64,000 nucleotides of DNA, taken from Helianthus annuus (Eukaryota > Streptophyta > Magnoliopsida > Asterales > Asteraceae). Position numbers and translations under genes: made by a program. The stretch lies in assembly GCF_002127325.2 (NCBI RefSeq), contig NC_035437.2, positions 169,242,265 to 169,306,264 of the forward strand, written 5' to 3'. Below the pieces are notes generated by a model that did not search any database, was not told where the DNA came from, and saw nothing but the letters and a program-made list of their open reading frames with translations. Below are positions 11,784-24,758 of the stretch, piece by piece. The stretch's first letter is position 1. Each line of letters starts with the position of its first letter.

Positions 11784-11799
11784 TTTAAGGGGGTGAGGA
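11784..11799 (+). other. Polypurine tract before the 3' LTR
   Basis: The purine-rich run aagggggtgagga lies immediately before the TGTAAC start of the 3' LTR and 20 bases after the pol stop. It is the usual primer site for plus-strand synthesis. Confidence 0.85.
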
Positions 11800-14700
11800 T
11801 GTAACACCTCGAAAAATTTCGTCCAATAATGTCTTGGCACGTGTCATAAGGTTCCGGTATGTGAAAACAAACTTTAGAGGGACTAAAAGTGACAAACAGT
11901 GAAAACTATGGAACGTAAGGGTCCAAAGTGTCAACAATGGATAAATAGACTCTATGATAACCCTACATAATGTTTATAACCTTAAACGGATGGTTCATGG
12001 ATCATACGAAGCGGAAATTGCACAAAAGTGAGGAATTCCAAACTATTGGGGCCAAAAGTGTCAACATGTTGAATTTATACCTCTGAGTGAACTTTTGGCA
12101 GACCCGAAGCGTTGTAATGCTAAAATATACTCACTATAATATGTGGTAAAAATTTCATGAAGTTTCGATAACGTATGAGAAAGTTATAGCCAAAACCGTA
12201 CTTGAGGGGTTAAAAGCGTCAACGTCGAATTTCATCGCTTTTCGGTTGAGCGCAAAGTTATCCGAGGACATTACCATGTTGGTAAATGTCCCAAGGTTCT
12301 TAAAACCAAGTTGGGGGTTTACGGGTCAAGATAAGCAGCAAAACATCGCATACGAAGGTCAGGGGCCATTTCTGCCAACAATTGAAAGTTGCTGAACTGA
12401 CCAGGTCCCTTGCGGACCGTATAGCAGGGACCATACGGTCCGTATGGTCTGCCCAGTATCAGTATTTCGCGAATTAATCTGATTTGGCCCGAATTCTGAG
12501 TGGAAACCAGCTTGCAACACCTCCTTTTGCTCCAATAAAAATGCTTGCATGCCTAGGACAACAGTAAGCTCCCTACAACCTCTGAATTCCTCCTTAAATC
12601 AGATCACAAGCTCATATTTTTGGGCACTTGGTTGTAAACAAGAACTCTCAACTTGCAAGAACACTCTCAAGACTTTCTGGAGCAATTCTGAACGACAAGG
12701 CAGCATCCTAGTGTTAACTAAGCTTCATTAGGACCTTTGTAAGCTTCCATATCAGTCTATAATTCGTTCTTGCTTAGATTAATTGTTAAAAGTCAAACTG
12801 TTGTTCATATAGTTTGACTTTTCGATTAAACGAGTTTTACTCTGTCATTTCTCAAATTGAAACCACTGATATGTTGGTTTTTATGTGGGAAACAAACCCT
12901 GAAAAAGGGTATTCTCTGATTCCCACTTTATGCATGCTAATTGTCGAGTCAAAGATGTTCTTAAAAAGTCAACAGAAATGGTTTTTGCGAAATATAGCGT
13001 AAATGGTAATGTAGATGACATGCAATCAGTTTGATCATCAAAAATAGCTTCATAATGAATATAAGAATATGTTTTACCATGATCAACTCGACAATCTTTA
13101 GTATAAACCCGGATTGGAACCGAAAGTCTTATAAAACGATTTTTTCGTTGACTCTCGATTCGGATCCGTGCATGCATGTTTGAGATCTGTATTTGGAGTG
13201 TATTGTAGACCACTTTTATTTTGGTTAAACTTTCTGGAAACTTTATAACTCGAGTCTCTACTTAGCCGATTCATTTGCATGTTTCCGATTTATGCTTAAA
13301 GTGGACTATTTTTTATAATAAACGTGATTTTTGGAAAAGTGAAAGAGTAGAAATCTTTATTTCTAATATATAAACTTGCACCGAAAATTTGAGGTCAGTT
13401 GGTGGTCCAGATTTTGAGTTTTGGCCGATATCGTAAAACTATATCTTAAAGTTACATAAACGGCGCATTTAGCGTATAACCTATTTTAGGCCACGTTTTG
13501 GTATAAAACTTTTTACCCACTGATGTTATATATTATTTTGGGATTTTTGATGATTTTTATTTAATTTTTGGCTGATCGGATCATACGTCGCTAAGTCGAT
13601 TCGGCTAATGCCGGTTTTGACCGTTTAAGCCATAAAATGAGTTTTATACGTCCTTTTGACCCGAAACCTTTTTCTACTGATTTTATTTGTTAAATAAATT
13701 ATTTTGAGCATTCTGGAAATATAAAAATCTCAGCTTTCTTTTGAAAACCCGGAAACGGCCCTAGATCGCATTTTTAGCATTTTAACGCATAGTAAGCGTT
13801 ATACTCATTTTAAACATATAAGACTCGTACCTACTGATGTAATTAGTATATTTTCATATAATAACAGTAAGTATAAATGTTTGAACTCAGATTTCCAGTA
13901 TTGGCAGTTTTAGCCCTTGTGAAATGACTAAAATACCCCTACGGTGCATAGTTTGACTTTAAATGATAAGTTTTGTATACGGGTCATACCCTACTGTTAT
14001 AACATGTCATATTAAGTATATTTACTGTATAAATCAGACCCGTAACTCAGATTTCCAATTTGACTCTTTTATAATCTTTTAAATGACCAAAATGCCCTTC
14101 TAAGGCATAAATTGAGTTTAAATTTATTCGGGGCATAATAGAACATAACTTACTAATATTATATCATATCTAAAGCATATTATCTCAGGGAACTTGCATT
14201 TGGCTCTTTTGGCTACCCGTAACGCCATTTTAGCGTTCGGTTCGGTTTACGTAACTAGTTTGCGTAAATTGACCGAAACGGGTCAAACGTTATCATTTTT
14301 ATCCCAAAATCCAGAATGTATTTAGTATACCCATATTATACAAGTATTCAAACTTGTCGGGTCTAAATCACATTCTATCCGGTCTTTCGCTTAATCGTGC
14401 GCTTGTACCGTATCGTCCTTAAAACTAACCGGTCTAAGCTAAAGCTTAAATAAAAGGCCCGTTAGGAATCTAATAGGTTATTATAAACCTTTGTTCCAGA
14501 TTAGGAGGCCCAGTAAAAGCTACCTACACTTACCATTTGTGATTCATACTTGCTCAGGTAAATACATTTTGACTTATTTTCCCTATACGGGCTTGGGGTA
14601 CGGTATATAGAATACCGCTTGATCGAGCGCACAAATCCTGCGCCCTTGGGTGTCCAGTCTTGAATAGTTTGTGCGACTCGTTTAAACAATCCCGCGCCAC

Positions 14701-15264
14701 GACCAGAGCACGGCGTGTAGGCGTACACCCGACGTGTATAACTCTTTAATGTGGTGTGTCATTTAATCTTTAGCCCGGACAGCAGATCCCGGGCCACCAA
14801 ATGTACGAGTAACATGTAATTCGTTCACAAGTTTATATTGCATAATTATCCCAAGTTAATAAAAATATTTATGCCTTGTGCATTTAAATAAATTTTCAAT
14901 CATTTTCAAAATGAGTCAGTTGATTTGTATTTACCAGTGTAAACTGACGTATTTTTCCCAAAAGGTTAAGTGCAGGTACTATACGAACTAGGCTGGCTGT
15001 TTCCTAAGAGCGTCCACTATAGTCTCGCAAGCTCGGACGACAAATAAACTGTTGAACAATTTTTTTCTTATTTAATTGATCCGCCTGTGGATCCGTTTCA
15101 ACTACTTATGATGTTATTATTACATTTTAATTAAAGTTGAAATGAATCTATTTCTGCTTCCGCTGTGCATTATTATATTGTGTTGTTTGTCTATGACGAT
15201 GCCAACCACGTCACTGTACCCCACACCGGGCCCACCGGTGACACGTGGAGATCGGGGTGTGACA
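11800..15264 (+). repeat. 3' LTR of the complete Tekay-like element
   Basis: 3465 bp, the same ends as the 5' LTR, followed by TSD GTCTC. It differs from the 5' LTR by scattered substitutions and small indels (for example one fewer T near 12310 and a missing block near 13310). It contains the inverted repeat at 12429-12449 and the terminal CACCGGGCCCACCGGTG block. Confidence 0.93.
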
Positions 15265-15269
15265 GTCTC

Positions 15270-15505
15270 GCAAGCTTGGATGTCAACTGTTGAACAATAT
15301 TTCCTATTTATTTTTGATCCCCCTGTGGATTATTTTCAACTGTTTGTGATACATGATATTACTATAACATTCGGTTGAAATATATCTATCTTTTGCTTCC
15401 GCTGTGCATTTAAATATTGTGTTGTTTGACTGTAATGTTACCAACTACGTCGCGATAATCCCCCACCGGGCCCACCGGTGAAACGTGTGAAAATTGGGGT
15501 GTGAC
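15270..15505 (+). mobile_element. 3' end of the outer LTR (continues 1-1350)
   Basis: The sequence continues the left LTR after the TSD and ends with ggggtgtgaca at 15505, directly against satellite DNA. It aligns with 27993-28239, the end of the related LTR. The satellite continues with tatat, the probable TSD, whose partner is outside the window. Confidence 0.85.
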
Positions 15506-18424
15506 ATATATATGCGGATTAGACACCAAAAAATAAACACTCAAAAAATGGCTACAATTTAAGGAATGTGTTTAGTGACAACATCAGATTCCTAATTGAT
15601 GGAGAAAGGTCTGGTGGCAAGAAAAGCTGCTTCCAGGAGTTTGTCAAGTGTTTTCGCTCGACGATTCCATTCTTGGGTGGTTGGTTTGGCCCTTGTTCCT
15701 GTAACTCGAATCCTAGCCCGGTATGTCCCATTTTAGTTTTATACCAATGTGAACCTTACGCCTTTTTTACTCTCTGATCGAAGTTCTCGGCATCGAAAAA
15801 CCATGGTAAACTAAATCACACGTGTATATGTTGACATTTAAGAGATATACAGTCAAGAAAATTAAGAGCAATGGTGATATATATGTGGATTAGACACCAA
15901 AAAATAAACACTCAAAAAATGGCTACAAATTAAGGAATGTGTTTAGTGACGGCATCAGATTCCTAATTGATGGAAAAAGGTCTGGTGGCAAGAAAAGCTG
16001 CTTCCAGGAGGTAGTCAAGTGTTTTCGCTCGACGATTCCATTCTTGGGTGGTTGGTTTGGCCCTTGTTCCTGTAACTCTAATCCTAGCTCGTTATATCCC
16101 ATTTTAGTTTTACATCATTGTGAACCATACGCCTTTTTTACTCTCTGATCGTGGTTCTCGGCGTTGAAAAATCTTCGTAAACTAAATCACACGTGTATAT
16201 GTTGACATTTAAGAGATATACAGTCAAGAAAATCAAGAGCAATGGTGATATATATGTGGATTAGACACCAAAAAATAAACACTCAAAAAATGGCTACAAT
16301 TTAAGGAATGTGTTTAGTGACGGCATCAGATTCCTAATTGATGGAGAAAGGTCTGGTGGCAAGCAAAGCGGCTTCCAGGAGGTTGTCAAGTGTTTTCTCT
16401 CGACGATTCCATTCATGGGTGGTTGGTTTGGCCCTTGTTCCTGTAACTCGAATCCTAGCCTGGTATATCCCATTTTAGTTTTACACTATTGTGAACCTTA
16501 CGCCTTTTTTACTCTCTGATCGAGGTTCTCGACATTGAAAATTTTTCGTAAACTAAATCACATGTGTATATATTGACATTTAAGAGACATACAGTCAATA
16601 AAATCAAGAGCAATGGTGATATATATGCGGATTAGAGACCAAAAATAAACACTCAAAAAATGGCCACATTTTATGGAATGTGTTTAGTGACGGCATCAGA
16701 TTTCTAATTGATAGAGAAAGGTCTGGTGGCAAGAAAAGCTGCTTCCAGGAGGTTGTCAAGTGTTTTCGCTCGACGATTCCATTCTTGGGTGGTAGGTTTG
16801 GCCCTTGTTCCTGTAACTCGAATCCTAGCCCGGTATATCCCATTTTAGTTTTACATCATTGTGAACCATACGCCTTTTTTACTCTCTGATCGTGGTTCTC
16901 GGCATTGAAATATCTTTGTAAACTAAATCACATGTGTATATGTTGACATTTAAGAGATATACAGTTAAGAAAATTAAGAGCAATGGTGATATATATGCGG
17001 ATTAGAAACCAAAAAATAAACACTCAAAATATGGCTACAATTTAAGGAATGTGTTTAGTGACGGCATCAGATTCCTAATTGATGGAGAAAGGTCTGGTGG
17101 CAAGAAAAGCAGCTTCCAGGAGGTTGTGAAGAGTTTTCGCTCGACGATTCCATTCATGGGTGGTTGGTTTGGCCTTTTTTCCGGTAACTCGAATCCTAAC
17201 CCGGTATATCCCATTTTAGTTTTACACCATTGTGAACCTTATGCCTTTTTTACTCTCTGATCGAGGTTCCCGGCATTGAAAAATCTTCGTAAACTAAATC
17301 ACACGTGTATATGTTGACATTTAAGAGATATACAGTCAAGAAAATCAAGAGCAATGGTGATATATATGCGGATTAGACACCATAAAATAAACACTCGAAA
17401 AATGGCTACAATTTAAGAAATGTGTTTAGTGACGGCATCAGATTCCTAATTGATGGAGAAACGTCTGGTGGCAAGAAAAGCTGCTTCTAGGAGGTTGTCA
17501 AGTGTTTTCGCTCGACGATTTCATTCTTGGGTGGTTGGTTTAGCCCTTGCTCCTGTAACTCGAATCCTAGCCCGGTATATCCCTTTTTAGTTTTACACCA
17601 TTGTGAACCTTGCGACTTTTTTACTCTCTGATCGAGGTTGTCGGCATTGAAAAATCTTCGTAAACTAAATCACACGTTTATATGTTGAAATTTAAGAGAT
17701 ATACAGTCAAGAAAATCAAGAGCAATGGTGATGTATATGCGGATTAGACACCAAAAAATAAACACTCAAAAAATGGCTACAATTTAAGGAATGTGTTTAG
17801 TGACGGCATCAGATTCCTAATTGATGGAGAAAGGTCTGGTGGCAAGAAAAGCAGCTTCTAGGAGGTTGTCAAGTGTTTTCGCTCGACGATTCCATTCTTG
17901 GGTGGTTGGTTTGGCCCTTGTTCCTGTAACTTGAATCCTAACCCGGTATATCCAATTTTAGTTTTACACCGTTGTGAAGCTTACGCCTTTTTTACTCTCT
18001 GATCGTGGTTCACGGCATTGAAAAATCTTCGTAAACTAAATCACACGTGTATATGTTGACATTTAAGAGATATACAGTCAAGAAAATTAAGAGCAATGGT
18101 GATATATATGCGGCTTAGACACCAAAAAATAAACACTCAAAAAATGGCTACAATTTAAGGAATGTGTTTAGTGACGGCATCAGATTCCTAATTGATGGAG
18201 AAAGGTCTGGTGGCAAGAAAAGCAGCTTCCAGGAGGTTGTCAATTGTTTTCGTTCGACGATTCCATTCCTGGGTGGTTGGTTTGGCCCTTGTTTCTGTAA
18301 CTCGAAGCCTAACTCGGTATACCCCATTTTAGTTTTACACCATTCTGAACCTTACGCCTTTTTTACTCTCTGATTGAGGTTCATGGCGTTGAAAAATCTT
18401 CAGAAACTAAATCACACGTGTATA
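15506..18424 (+). repeat. 371-bp satellite array, block A (about 7.9 units)
   Basis: Head-to-tail units of 370-371 bp: the recurring 'aatgtgtttagtgac' word falls at intervals of 371, 371, 370, 371 and so on from 15566. Each unit contains a frame of 69 codons beginning MFSDGIRFLIDG and ending EPYAFFTL (15568, 15939, 16310, 16680, 17051, 18164). Two adjacent units carry the same TAG at 17488 and 17859. The rest of the unit is AT-rich. I do not recognise the satellite. The period is close to two nucleosome repeats. The array is interrupted at 18424 by the LTR that follows. Confidence 0.92.
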
Positions 18425-19034
18425 TGTAACACCTCGAAAATTCATGTCCAATAATGTACTGACACGTGTCGTAAGCTTTAATGGATAAATATATTTTAAA
18501 CGTATGAAAGTATACTTTAGAGGGGCTAAAGTTAACAAACAAGGAAACTATGTTAATATAAGGTCCAAAGTGTCAATAATGGATAAATATATTTTATAAT
18601 AGCCCTACAAGTTGTTTATACCTTCAAACGAATAAATCATGGATTATACGGAGCTAAATATGAAAGAAAGTGAGAGATTACAAACTACAGGGGCTAAATG
18701 TGTCAACATGTTTAAAGTATACCTCTGAGTGACCTTTTAGCAAACCCGAAGCTTTGTAACGATAAATTATGCTCACTAGATTGCGTGATAAAAATTTCAT
18801 AAAGTTTCGTTAACGTGTGCGAGGGGTTAAAAGCGTCAACATTGAATTCTAAGGCCTTACGGGTGACCCCAAAGTTAAACAAGGGCTTAACTAAGTTTGT
18901 ATATGTCTAAAGACCCTCAAAAGTAAGGTTAGAAGGCCAAAAGTGCAAGAAATAAGCTCAAAACCACGTTACAAAGGACCAGGGGCTGAAATGCAATTAA
19001 TTGAAACTTGTTTGGCTGGTTATGGAGGACCAGG

Positions 19035-19071
19035 CGGCCCGCGTAAGAAACCCTTATGGGTTTACGCGGCC
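19035..19071. promoter_or_regulatory. Strong inverted repeat in the solo LTR
   Basis: The 5' arm ggcccgcgtaagaaaccc and 3' arm gggtttacgcggcc pair over about 14 bp around a ttat loop. It lies 610 bp into the LTR, the same relative place as the unrelated palindrome of the complete element (630 bp). The role is inferred. Confidence 0.5.
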
Positions 19072-19429
19072 AGCGAGAACAGCACAGCGACAGAAAAAGA
19101 CCTGCAACTGCCAGTCAGGTCTGTAACCGACTTTAAACCTTGTTTTCTTATACCAGGGACTTCCCCACTGGTATTTCGTGCACTAGGGACAGTTGGGACC
19201 ATCTTGTAACACTTGTAGACTTGCATGGCAAGATCTAATGGCTCCAAATCTATATATATAATATATGAATAAGGTTTGGGACACATGGCATCTTGTGGTG
19301 CAACCAATTGTGATTTTTGGCGGGAAAATGTGGGAAATAGCTTAGGATTTAATCGGATCCCGCGTTGGTATCCATACCCGGTGTTTTGACCCGTGGTATA
19401 TAAATCTTCTAAAAACTTAAATCCTCATT

Positions 19430-19738
19430 TGATTCTCTAAGCCGTCATCTACCAAAACCCTAGCATCGCTTCATTTCCTCATCAAGAATCTCCCTACCAG
19501 CTGCGTTTCTTTTTTCTTTTTATCAAAAACCGAGAACAATCGTATGGCCATCGTATTTGGTGTTCTGCTTTTGTGTTCATGGAGTTTTCTTTTCAAGGTA
19601 TTTTTCTGGTTCGTTAGCCAAAGGGGTATGGAAGATGATCTATTATCTCGCAGTCAATCAAGGTATGTTTGTGTTCATGTATTTTTTTTCTCACTTTGCC
19701 TTTCTTCCACCGATTTCATGTTAAACATTATTGTTTAG
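19430..19738 (+). other. Unassigned first-exon-like segment in the Helitron
   Basis: A C/T-rich leader-like stretch (ccaaaaccctagcatcgc) precedes ATG 19544. The frame reads MAIVFGVLLLCSWSFLFKVF, a hydrophobic start, then RGMEDDLLSRSQSR and a possible donor (gtatg, 19663). After that the reading is T-rich and intron-like. It may be the first exon of a third captured gene. I do not recognise it. Confidence 0.25.
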
Positions 19739-20417
19739 GGTTTTCGTTATGATGTTATTCTTACCGTCTAAATGAAAGTTAGTATAGTTTTATGTAGCTT
19801 AGATTTGATGATGATTTCTGTTCATAATATTCCAGTTCATAATTTTTTGTTTTGAAAATTAGGGTTGTTTATTTCCATATACAAGATCTGGTCACTTATG
19901 TAGCGTTTAGTATAAAACAAGATTATGATTGTTGTTAATGAAATGGTTGGTTCTGATTTCATTTTCTTTGTTACAAAAAAATCCTTTTGAACTTATTAGT
20001 AAAAGCGGTTTCATTGGTTTGTGGTGGCGGTGACTATATCATAGATTGGATTTTATATATTTTGTGGACAAATAACGATCGACAATCTATTGCGCCATCA
20101 GTTAGGCTATCGATATAGTTCCAGAAGGATATGATTGAGAAAAAGGCTTTCTCATCCATTTGTTTTGAGCTGAATACCAGATAAACTCAATTGATGGCGT
20201 TAACTTTCTACAGAATTCATATACAGAAAGTGGCTTTTGTGATCATTTAAGCTTTATGTTCGCGTACGAGGTTGTGTCTCCATCTCTGGACACTCTTGAT
20301 TTCCAAGCTGGTGTTACAAAGGGCTTTTGTAAAGTGTAGAGGTGTTGTGTGTGTGAATTAAATCAAAGCTGGTCAATATAATTAATGAGTCTCATCTTAA
20401 AATGAATATGTTTTCTA

Positions 20418-20500
20418 GGACTTGGTGGGTTTGTTGCTTGCAATAGTCTTTCACAAAGGAACGATGATCCAACCAAAGCATCACACGCCCTTGGGATGTG
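20418..20500 (+). pseudogene. Fragment of a KAS I-type beta-ketoacyl-ACP synthase
   Basis: After an AG acceptor-like site at 20416-20417 the sequence reads GLGGFVACNSLSQRNDDPTKAS. This closely matches the family segment with GFVAC and LSQRNDDP near the active site of plastid ketoacyl-ACP synthase I, which elongates acyl chains in fatty-acid synthesis. The match ends abruptly after about 24 residues; the following sequence (HALGMWYG) is unlike the family, and no flanking exons are recognised. This is a captured, non-functional exon piece within the Helitron. Confidence 0.65.
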
Positions 20501-21176
20501 GTACGGTTTAAATATACATTCTTTTAGGTATGTGTTCTCACGCGTCGTGAAGATCTTTGATTATTAGTTTCTTTCTCATTTCTTGACGTTTCTGATGAAG
20601 TTCTTTGTTTACTTTGCAGCCTTGCTGGTTTCCCTTCGTCAACCATTTATGTTTTGGGTTAGGGCTTCTCCTACATACTGATTATTACTTGCTAAATTTG
20701 AAGATCTTGATGATTACCTGTTATTTTTTCCAGATTTGTTTTTTTAGCTATCATTTTGAAGTCCGTTACACAAGCATTTGACCAATTCCTAAAATAGAAG
20801 TAAAAATTCAGAAATTAATCACCTTCAATTTATATATGTTTTTTGGTTACGGCTGAAATCCACTTATGATGATTGTTGCTTTGTCAATTAATCATACAAA
20901 TAGGAATATTAGATGGTTTTTTACTAAAAAACTAGATTTGTAAATATAAAGTTGTAATTTGTTAAGTTCTTGGTAGATCTGCAGTTGGATTGGTATTGGT
21001 TCAGGCTATAGAACAATTAATTGAAAATTCACCTTTTGAGTTGTTTTTGGTTTTCAGGTATTGGTTCGACCTGTAGAACAATTGATCGAAAATAAACCAC
21101 CTAAAAATATGTCCTCTCTTTTGCTGCTATGGTTATTTGACTGCAATCTCCACTTATGCATGTTCATTATCACAAG

Positions 21177-22403
21177 ACTAAAAGTACTATCATGACAATC
21201 TCGAAGGGTTGGGTGAAACCATCTCCGTTACCAGACAGCTGGAAGCTAAAAGAGATCTTTGCCACTGGAGTTGCTCTTGGAGGTTACTTAGCTTTAATGA
21301 CAATTATCTTCTTCTGGATCATGAGGGATACCGACTTTTTCTTGGTAAGATATAAAATTATTAGGAGCGTTAACAGTGTAATCGAGTTGTAAACATGTGG
21401 TAAACAGGTTGGCGTGTTGACCTGGTTATGTGACAGGTTGACAGGACAACCTGTTTTATTAGACAGGTCAGACATGACAATCCAAAACTTGATTATTTTC
21501 ATGTCTTGTCATAACTCCGTATTTTTTGTTTCCTTCGTCTCTGCAGGATAAATTTAGCGTGAAATCTCTTCGGAACAGTGAAACGGAGATGATGGCTGCT
21601 TTATATTTGCAAGTCAGTATTGTGAGCCAAGCTCTCATCTTTGTCACCCGTTCTCGTAGCTGGTCGACCCGACTTCTTACTGATGGGTGCTTTCCTTGCA
21701 ACACAACTCGTAATCTTTTTTCTACAAAAAGTTTCCAACTTTTTTAATTCTCAAAACAACCACATAACATAAAACATTAAAACCCGTATTTGCATAAATT
21801 TCAGGTAGCAACTTTAATCGTGGTATACGCAGAGTGAGAATTCGCAAAAATCAAAGGAATCGGATGGAAATGGGCTGGCGTTATCCGGCTTTACAGCATC
21901 GTGTTTTATTTCACTCTTGATATCATGAAGTTTGCTATCAGATACATCCTTAGTGGCAAGGCTTGGCTCAGCATGATTGACCAAAGGGTATATTACTATA
22001 TTTCAATAATTTCATCATTCATCAATAACCTTATATCCTAAACTTTAATGATGAACACTAAAACTTAACAAAACATTGTGTGTGTTTTTGTGCAGACTGC
22101 TATCACAACAAAGAAGGATTATGGAAGAGAAGAAAGAGAGGCCCAATGGGCTCATGCTCAAAGGACTCTTTACGGGCTTCAAGCACCCGATACCTCAACC
22201 CTCTTCAACGAAAAGAGCGGCTACAGAGAATTGTCTGAAATCACTGAACAGGCCTAACGACGTGCTGAAGTTGCAAGGTACTTTAACTGTTAACAGTTAA
22301 CAGTTAACTAAAACCAACTGTTCATTTAAAGTCGATAAAATTTAACCAAGTGTGTGTTTATATATAGGCTTCGAGATCTAAAAGGGATAACTAAAGCGTG
22401 AAC
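21177..22403 (+). pseudogene. Captured 3' part of a plasma-membrane H+-ATPase gene (decayed exons and introns)
   Basis: Five exon-like blocks have GT/AG borders: 21177-21344 ([19 protein letters not shown], the seventh-helix region), 21547-21709 ([20 protein letters not shown]), 21805-21987 ([20 protein letters not shown]), 22096-22277 ([20 protein letters not shown], start of the regulatory tail) and a short degraded block from 22368. These fit the C-terminal membrane helices and R-domain of P3A proton pumps, which energise the plasma membrane. The N-terminal two thirds, including the phosphorylated Asp, is absent. A frame change near 21680 and stops at 21835 (TGA) and 22255 (TAA) prove decay. 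Retained introns show DNA-level capture, as Helitrons do, rather than retroposition. Confidence 0.88.
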
Positions 22404-22702
22404 AATTGAATGTACTCTTTCTTGAGATTGCATAAGTAAAGCACCTTAATTGACAAACAAGTAAGAAGAATCTAGCTAAAGTTTCTAAACAAATTTTCAC
22501 AGAGCTTAAAGGGATAACTAAAGCGTGAACAATTGAATGTACTCTTTCTTGAGCTGGTTGGTGGACTTGGTAATACCTAATTAGTGTAATTCAGTTAATC
22601 TTCTTTCCAGGTATCTGTATTTGTTTAATTAACATTTTGCTACCTTGCAGAACTTGAATAGAAAACAGTAGGCTATTGGGTGAAATTACGGGAGTTTAAA
22701 AA

Positions 22703-22768
22703 GACATGATCGATCAAATCACATCACTCAAGAAGGAGAATGCAACATTACAATCTGAAACACATTAC
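22703..22768 (+). other. Short coiled-coil-like exon fragment
   Basis: The reading DMIDQITSLKKENATLQSE continues to a GT donor-like site at 22769. The heptad-like spacing and the LKKEN word resemble the leucine zipper of plant bZIP factors, but the block is too short to assign. It could be a third captured exon or chance. Confidence 0.25.
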
Positions 22769-24533
22769 GTAAGGCTTTTAACAAATCAACCTGTATGGAT
22801 TATAGATAAATCTTAGGGTCCATTGTTTTTTTTGGCCATGGGCTTATAGTTTTCGTGATATCCAAGTAGATGTGTGATGTCCTTTTTATAGCATTTAGCT
22901 TTTCGGACGAGATTAAAGGGTGTTTTGTTTTTATTAATCCATTGGATTTTGGGGGAATTAAAATTAAAATTGTGTAGTGTAGAGATAAAAAAGAGTTCTA
23001 CAAACTAAAGATTTAGACGAAGTGGATCTTGCTTGATATCACTTTCTCAGGCGTTCTTTGTGTTATCATTAATAATGATTTAGTCTGTGTTATTATTGAT
23101 GACGATTTAGTCTACCTGACAGGTAAAACCTTCCTTTTTATGGTATAATACAACATAAGCATACATACGTAGTTGACAAATAATGTTATTACAGCATTGG
23201 TTTTGTTTTTATTCGAATGCAGACGTCTCAAATCAGTTGGCTGGGATAAAGGTACTTAGTGTTTTGTTTGGGATGTGAGATCTTCACTTTTACTTAGATT
23301 ATGCTATGTTAATTGTTTTTTTTTTCTTATTGTAATAGATTTGTTCACGAAAGGTTCAAGTCCATTTAACTAGGCTCATGCTGAAGTGTGGTTGATGCAT
23401 GTCCGAAAGGAATGGGCCCATCAGGTTTTGTTTTAATTATTAATTGATGTTCACAAAAAAGCAACCACCATAACGACACAATAAATGTTTACAGTGAAAA
23501 CCAGATTCATTTTTTACATACAACTCACTGCCCATGTACTTCCACCAAGATGGTGAAGCCTCTGATGACTTTCCATGGTAACGCCGTTGTTTTCTGTCCA
23601 TACTTTTAAGCGGCACCAGATCCCTCATCGCGTGCAACTATTCTATAAGTTAAGGTATCTCTAAGTTTCGGTTTCCTTTTTAACAAGAAATAGCAACTCC
23701 TTCGTGATTAAATGGGTCGTGTTTGCGGGATTAATCGAACGCGAAACCAGACCCGTTTTGCCTGACCTTCTTTTACATATTATGCACTTTATTCATAAAG
23801 AAAATGCCTAATGATTTGTGAAAGTTATACCACATTTTATTTTCTAAAACAAAATTCATAATGAATGAGCTGTGAAATACTTGGGTTTTGAATGGGATCA
23901 TATGTGACTATGCCATTTCTTATGATTATTTAATCATGTGATGGTATATTTTCACAGGTACAGTTTCTCGAATGCCATGAGGCTCTTCTTATTATCTTTA
24001 TTTCTACCCAGGTTAGTTCACTTTTCTATTTAGATACTTATCAAGTTGGATTCTGATTATGTTTTATCTTGAGTTAAATGGACTGATAGTCAACCGTGTA
24101 TAATGTATTATTATTGAATAATACAACTTTTGTAATAACAATTAACACTAATTATTTAGAATGAAAACCTTAAATCATTTGGACAAAAAGTGCTTCATCT
24201 GATCCTTTCATCTACTCAATTGTATTATCTTATTCAACGAAATGAAAAGAAATGTCGAAAATGGTTAGTGGGGTATACATACTTGAGCGGTTAAGCTAAA
24301 GGATTTTGTTGGTCAGCATAATCAAAGGAGGGGTCTGTGAAGTGGAAGCTGGCTATATATACAGTTCTCCAAATCTCAGTATGGTGCACGTGGTGGTGCA
24401 GAAACGGCGCGCTATCCAACAATAGACAACCGAGCATTGTGAACCTAAATAAATAACCTAATTCATTAATTTTTTTTATACAGATTCATTACTTTTTTGG
24501 TAGCTTGTGATGTAAAATGTTGAATTTGAGTTA
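22769..24533. other. Helitron interior without recognisable gene
   Basis: AT-rich, intron-like sequence. A minus-strand frame at 23440-23637 (includes SSEASPSWWKYMGSELYVKN) and a plus-strand piece near 23222-23254 look exon-like but match nothing I know. Confidence 0.4.
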
Positions 24534-24758
24534 GGGGTTGTTTGGTAGCCTCTGAATAGTCATTAAGAGGCTACCTCTTAATGGAACCATTAAGAATTTT
24601 ACCAATGAGAAGGTAGAAGAATGTGACATGTGATGATTTACTATTCAGAGGTTACCTCTTAACCATTCAGACTTGAGGTTACCTCTTATTCATTCAGAGG
24701 TTTTTAACCATTAAGAAGTAGCATCTGAATGGTCATTAAGAGGCTACCAAACAGCCCC
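24534..24758. mobile_element. Tourist-like MITE (225 bp)
   Basis: Terminal inverted repeats begin GGGGTTGTTTGGTAGCCTCT on the left and GGGGCTGTTTGGTAGCCTCT on the right (reverse complement). TTA flanks both ends (24531-24533 and 24759-24761), as expected for PIF/Harbinger-type elements. It is filled with short repeats of 'ccattcagagg' and 'cattaagagg' and is noncoding. Confidence 0.8.

Larger units (their letters stand above)
1351..15264 (+). mobile_element. Complete Ty3 chromovirus retrotransposon, Tekay/Del-like, 13.9 kb
   Basis: The element has LTRs of 3474 and 3465 bp that begin TGTAACACC and end GGGGTGTGACA. It has a 5-bp TSD (GTCTC), an initiator-methionine tRNA primer site at 4828, an extra ORF at 5031-6302, a gag-pol frame at 7186-11763 ending in a chromodomain-like tail, and a purine tract just before the 3' LTR. 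The long LTRs, iMet primer site and C-terminal chromodomain-like segment fit the Tekay/Del lineage of Ty3 elements; the lineage call is family knowledge. The LTRs differ by scattered substitutions and small indels, roughly one percent by eye, so the insertion is fairly recent. Four amber codons in gag-pol make this copy non-autonomous. Confidence 0.93.

Noticed and set aside
15506..18424. CRISPR-like or gene-family interpretation of the 371-bp repeats
   Set aside because: Units are head-to-tail and near-identical over their full length with no unique spacers, so this is a plain satellite.
21177..22403. A functional H+-ATPase gene
   Set aside because: Only the 3' exons are present, with a frame change near 21680 and stops at 21835 and 22255, inside a Helitron.
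24534..24758. hAT-type MITE with 8-bp TSD
   Set aside because: Flanking 8-mers do not match, whereas TTA on both sides fits a PIF/Harbinger (Tourist) element.
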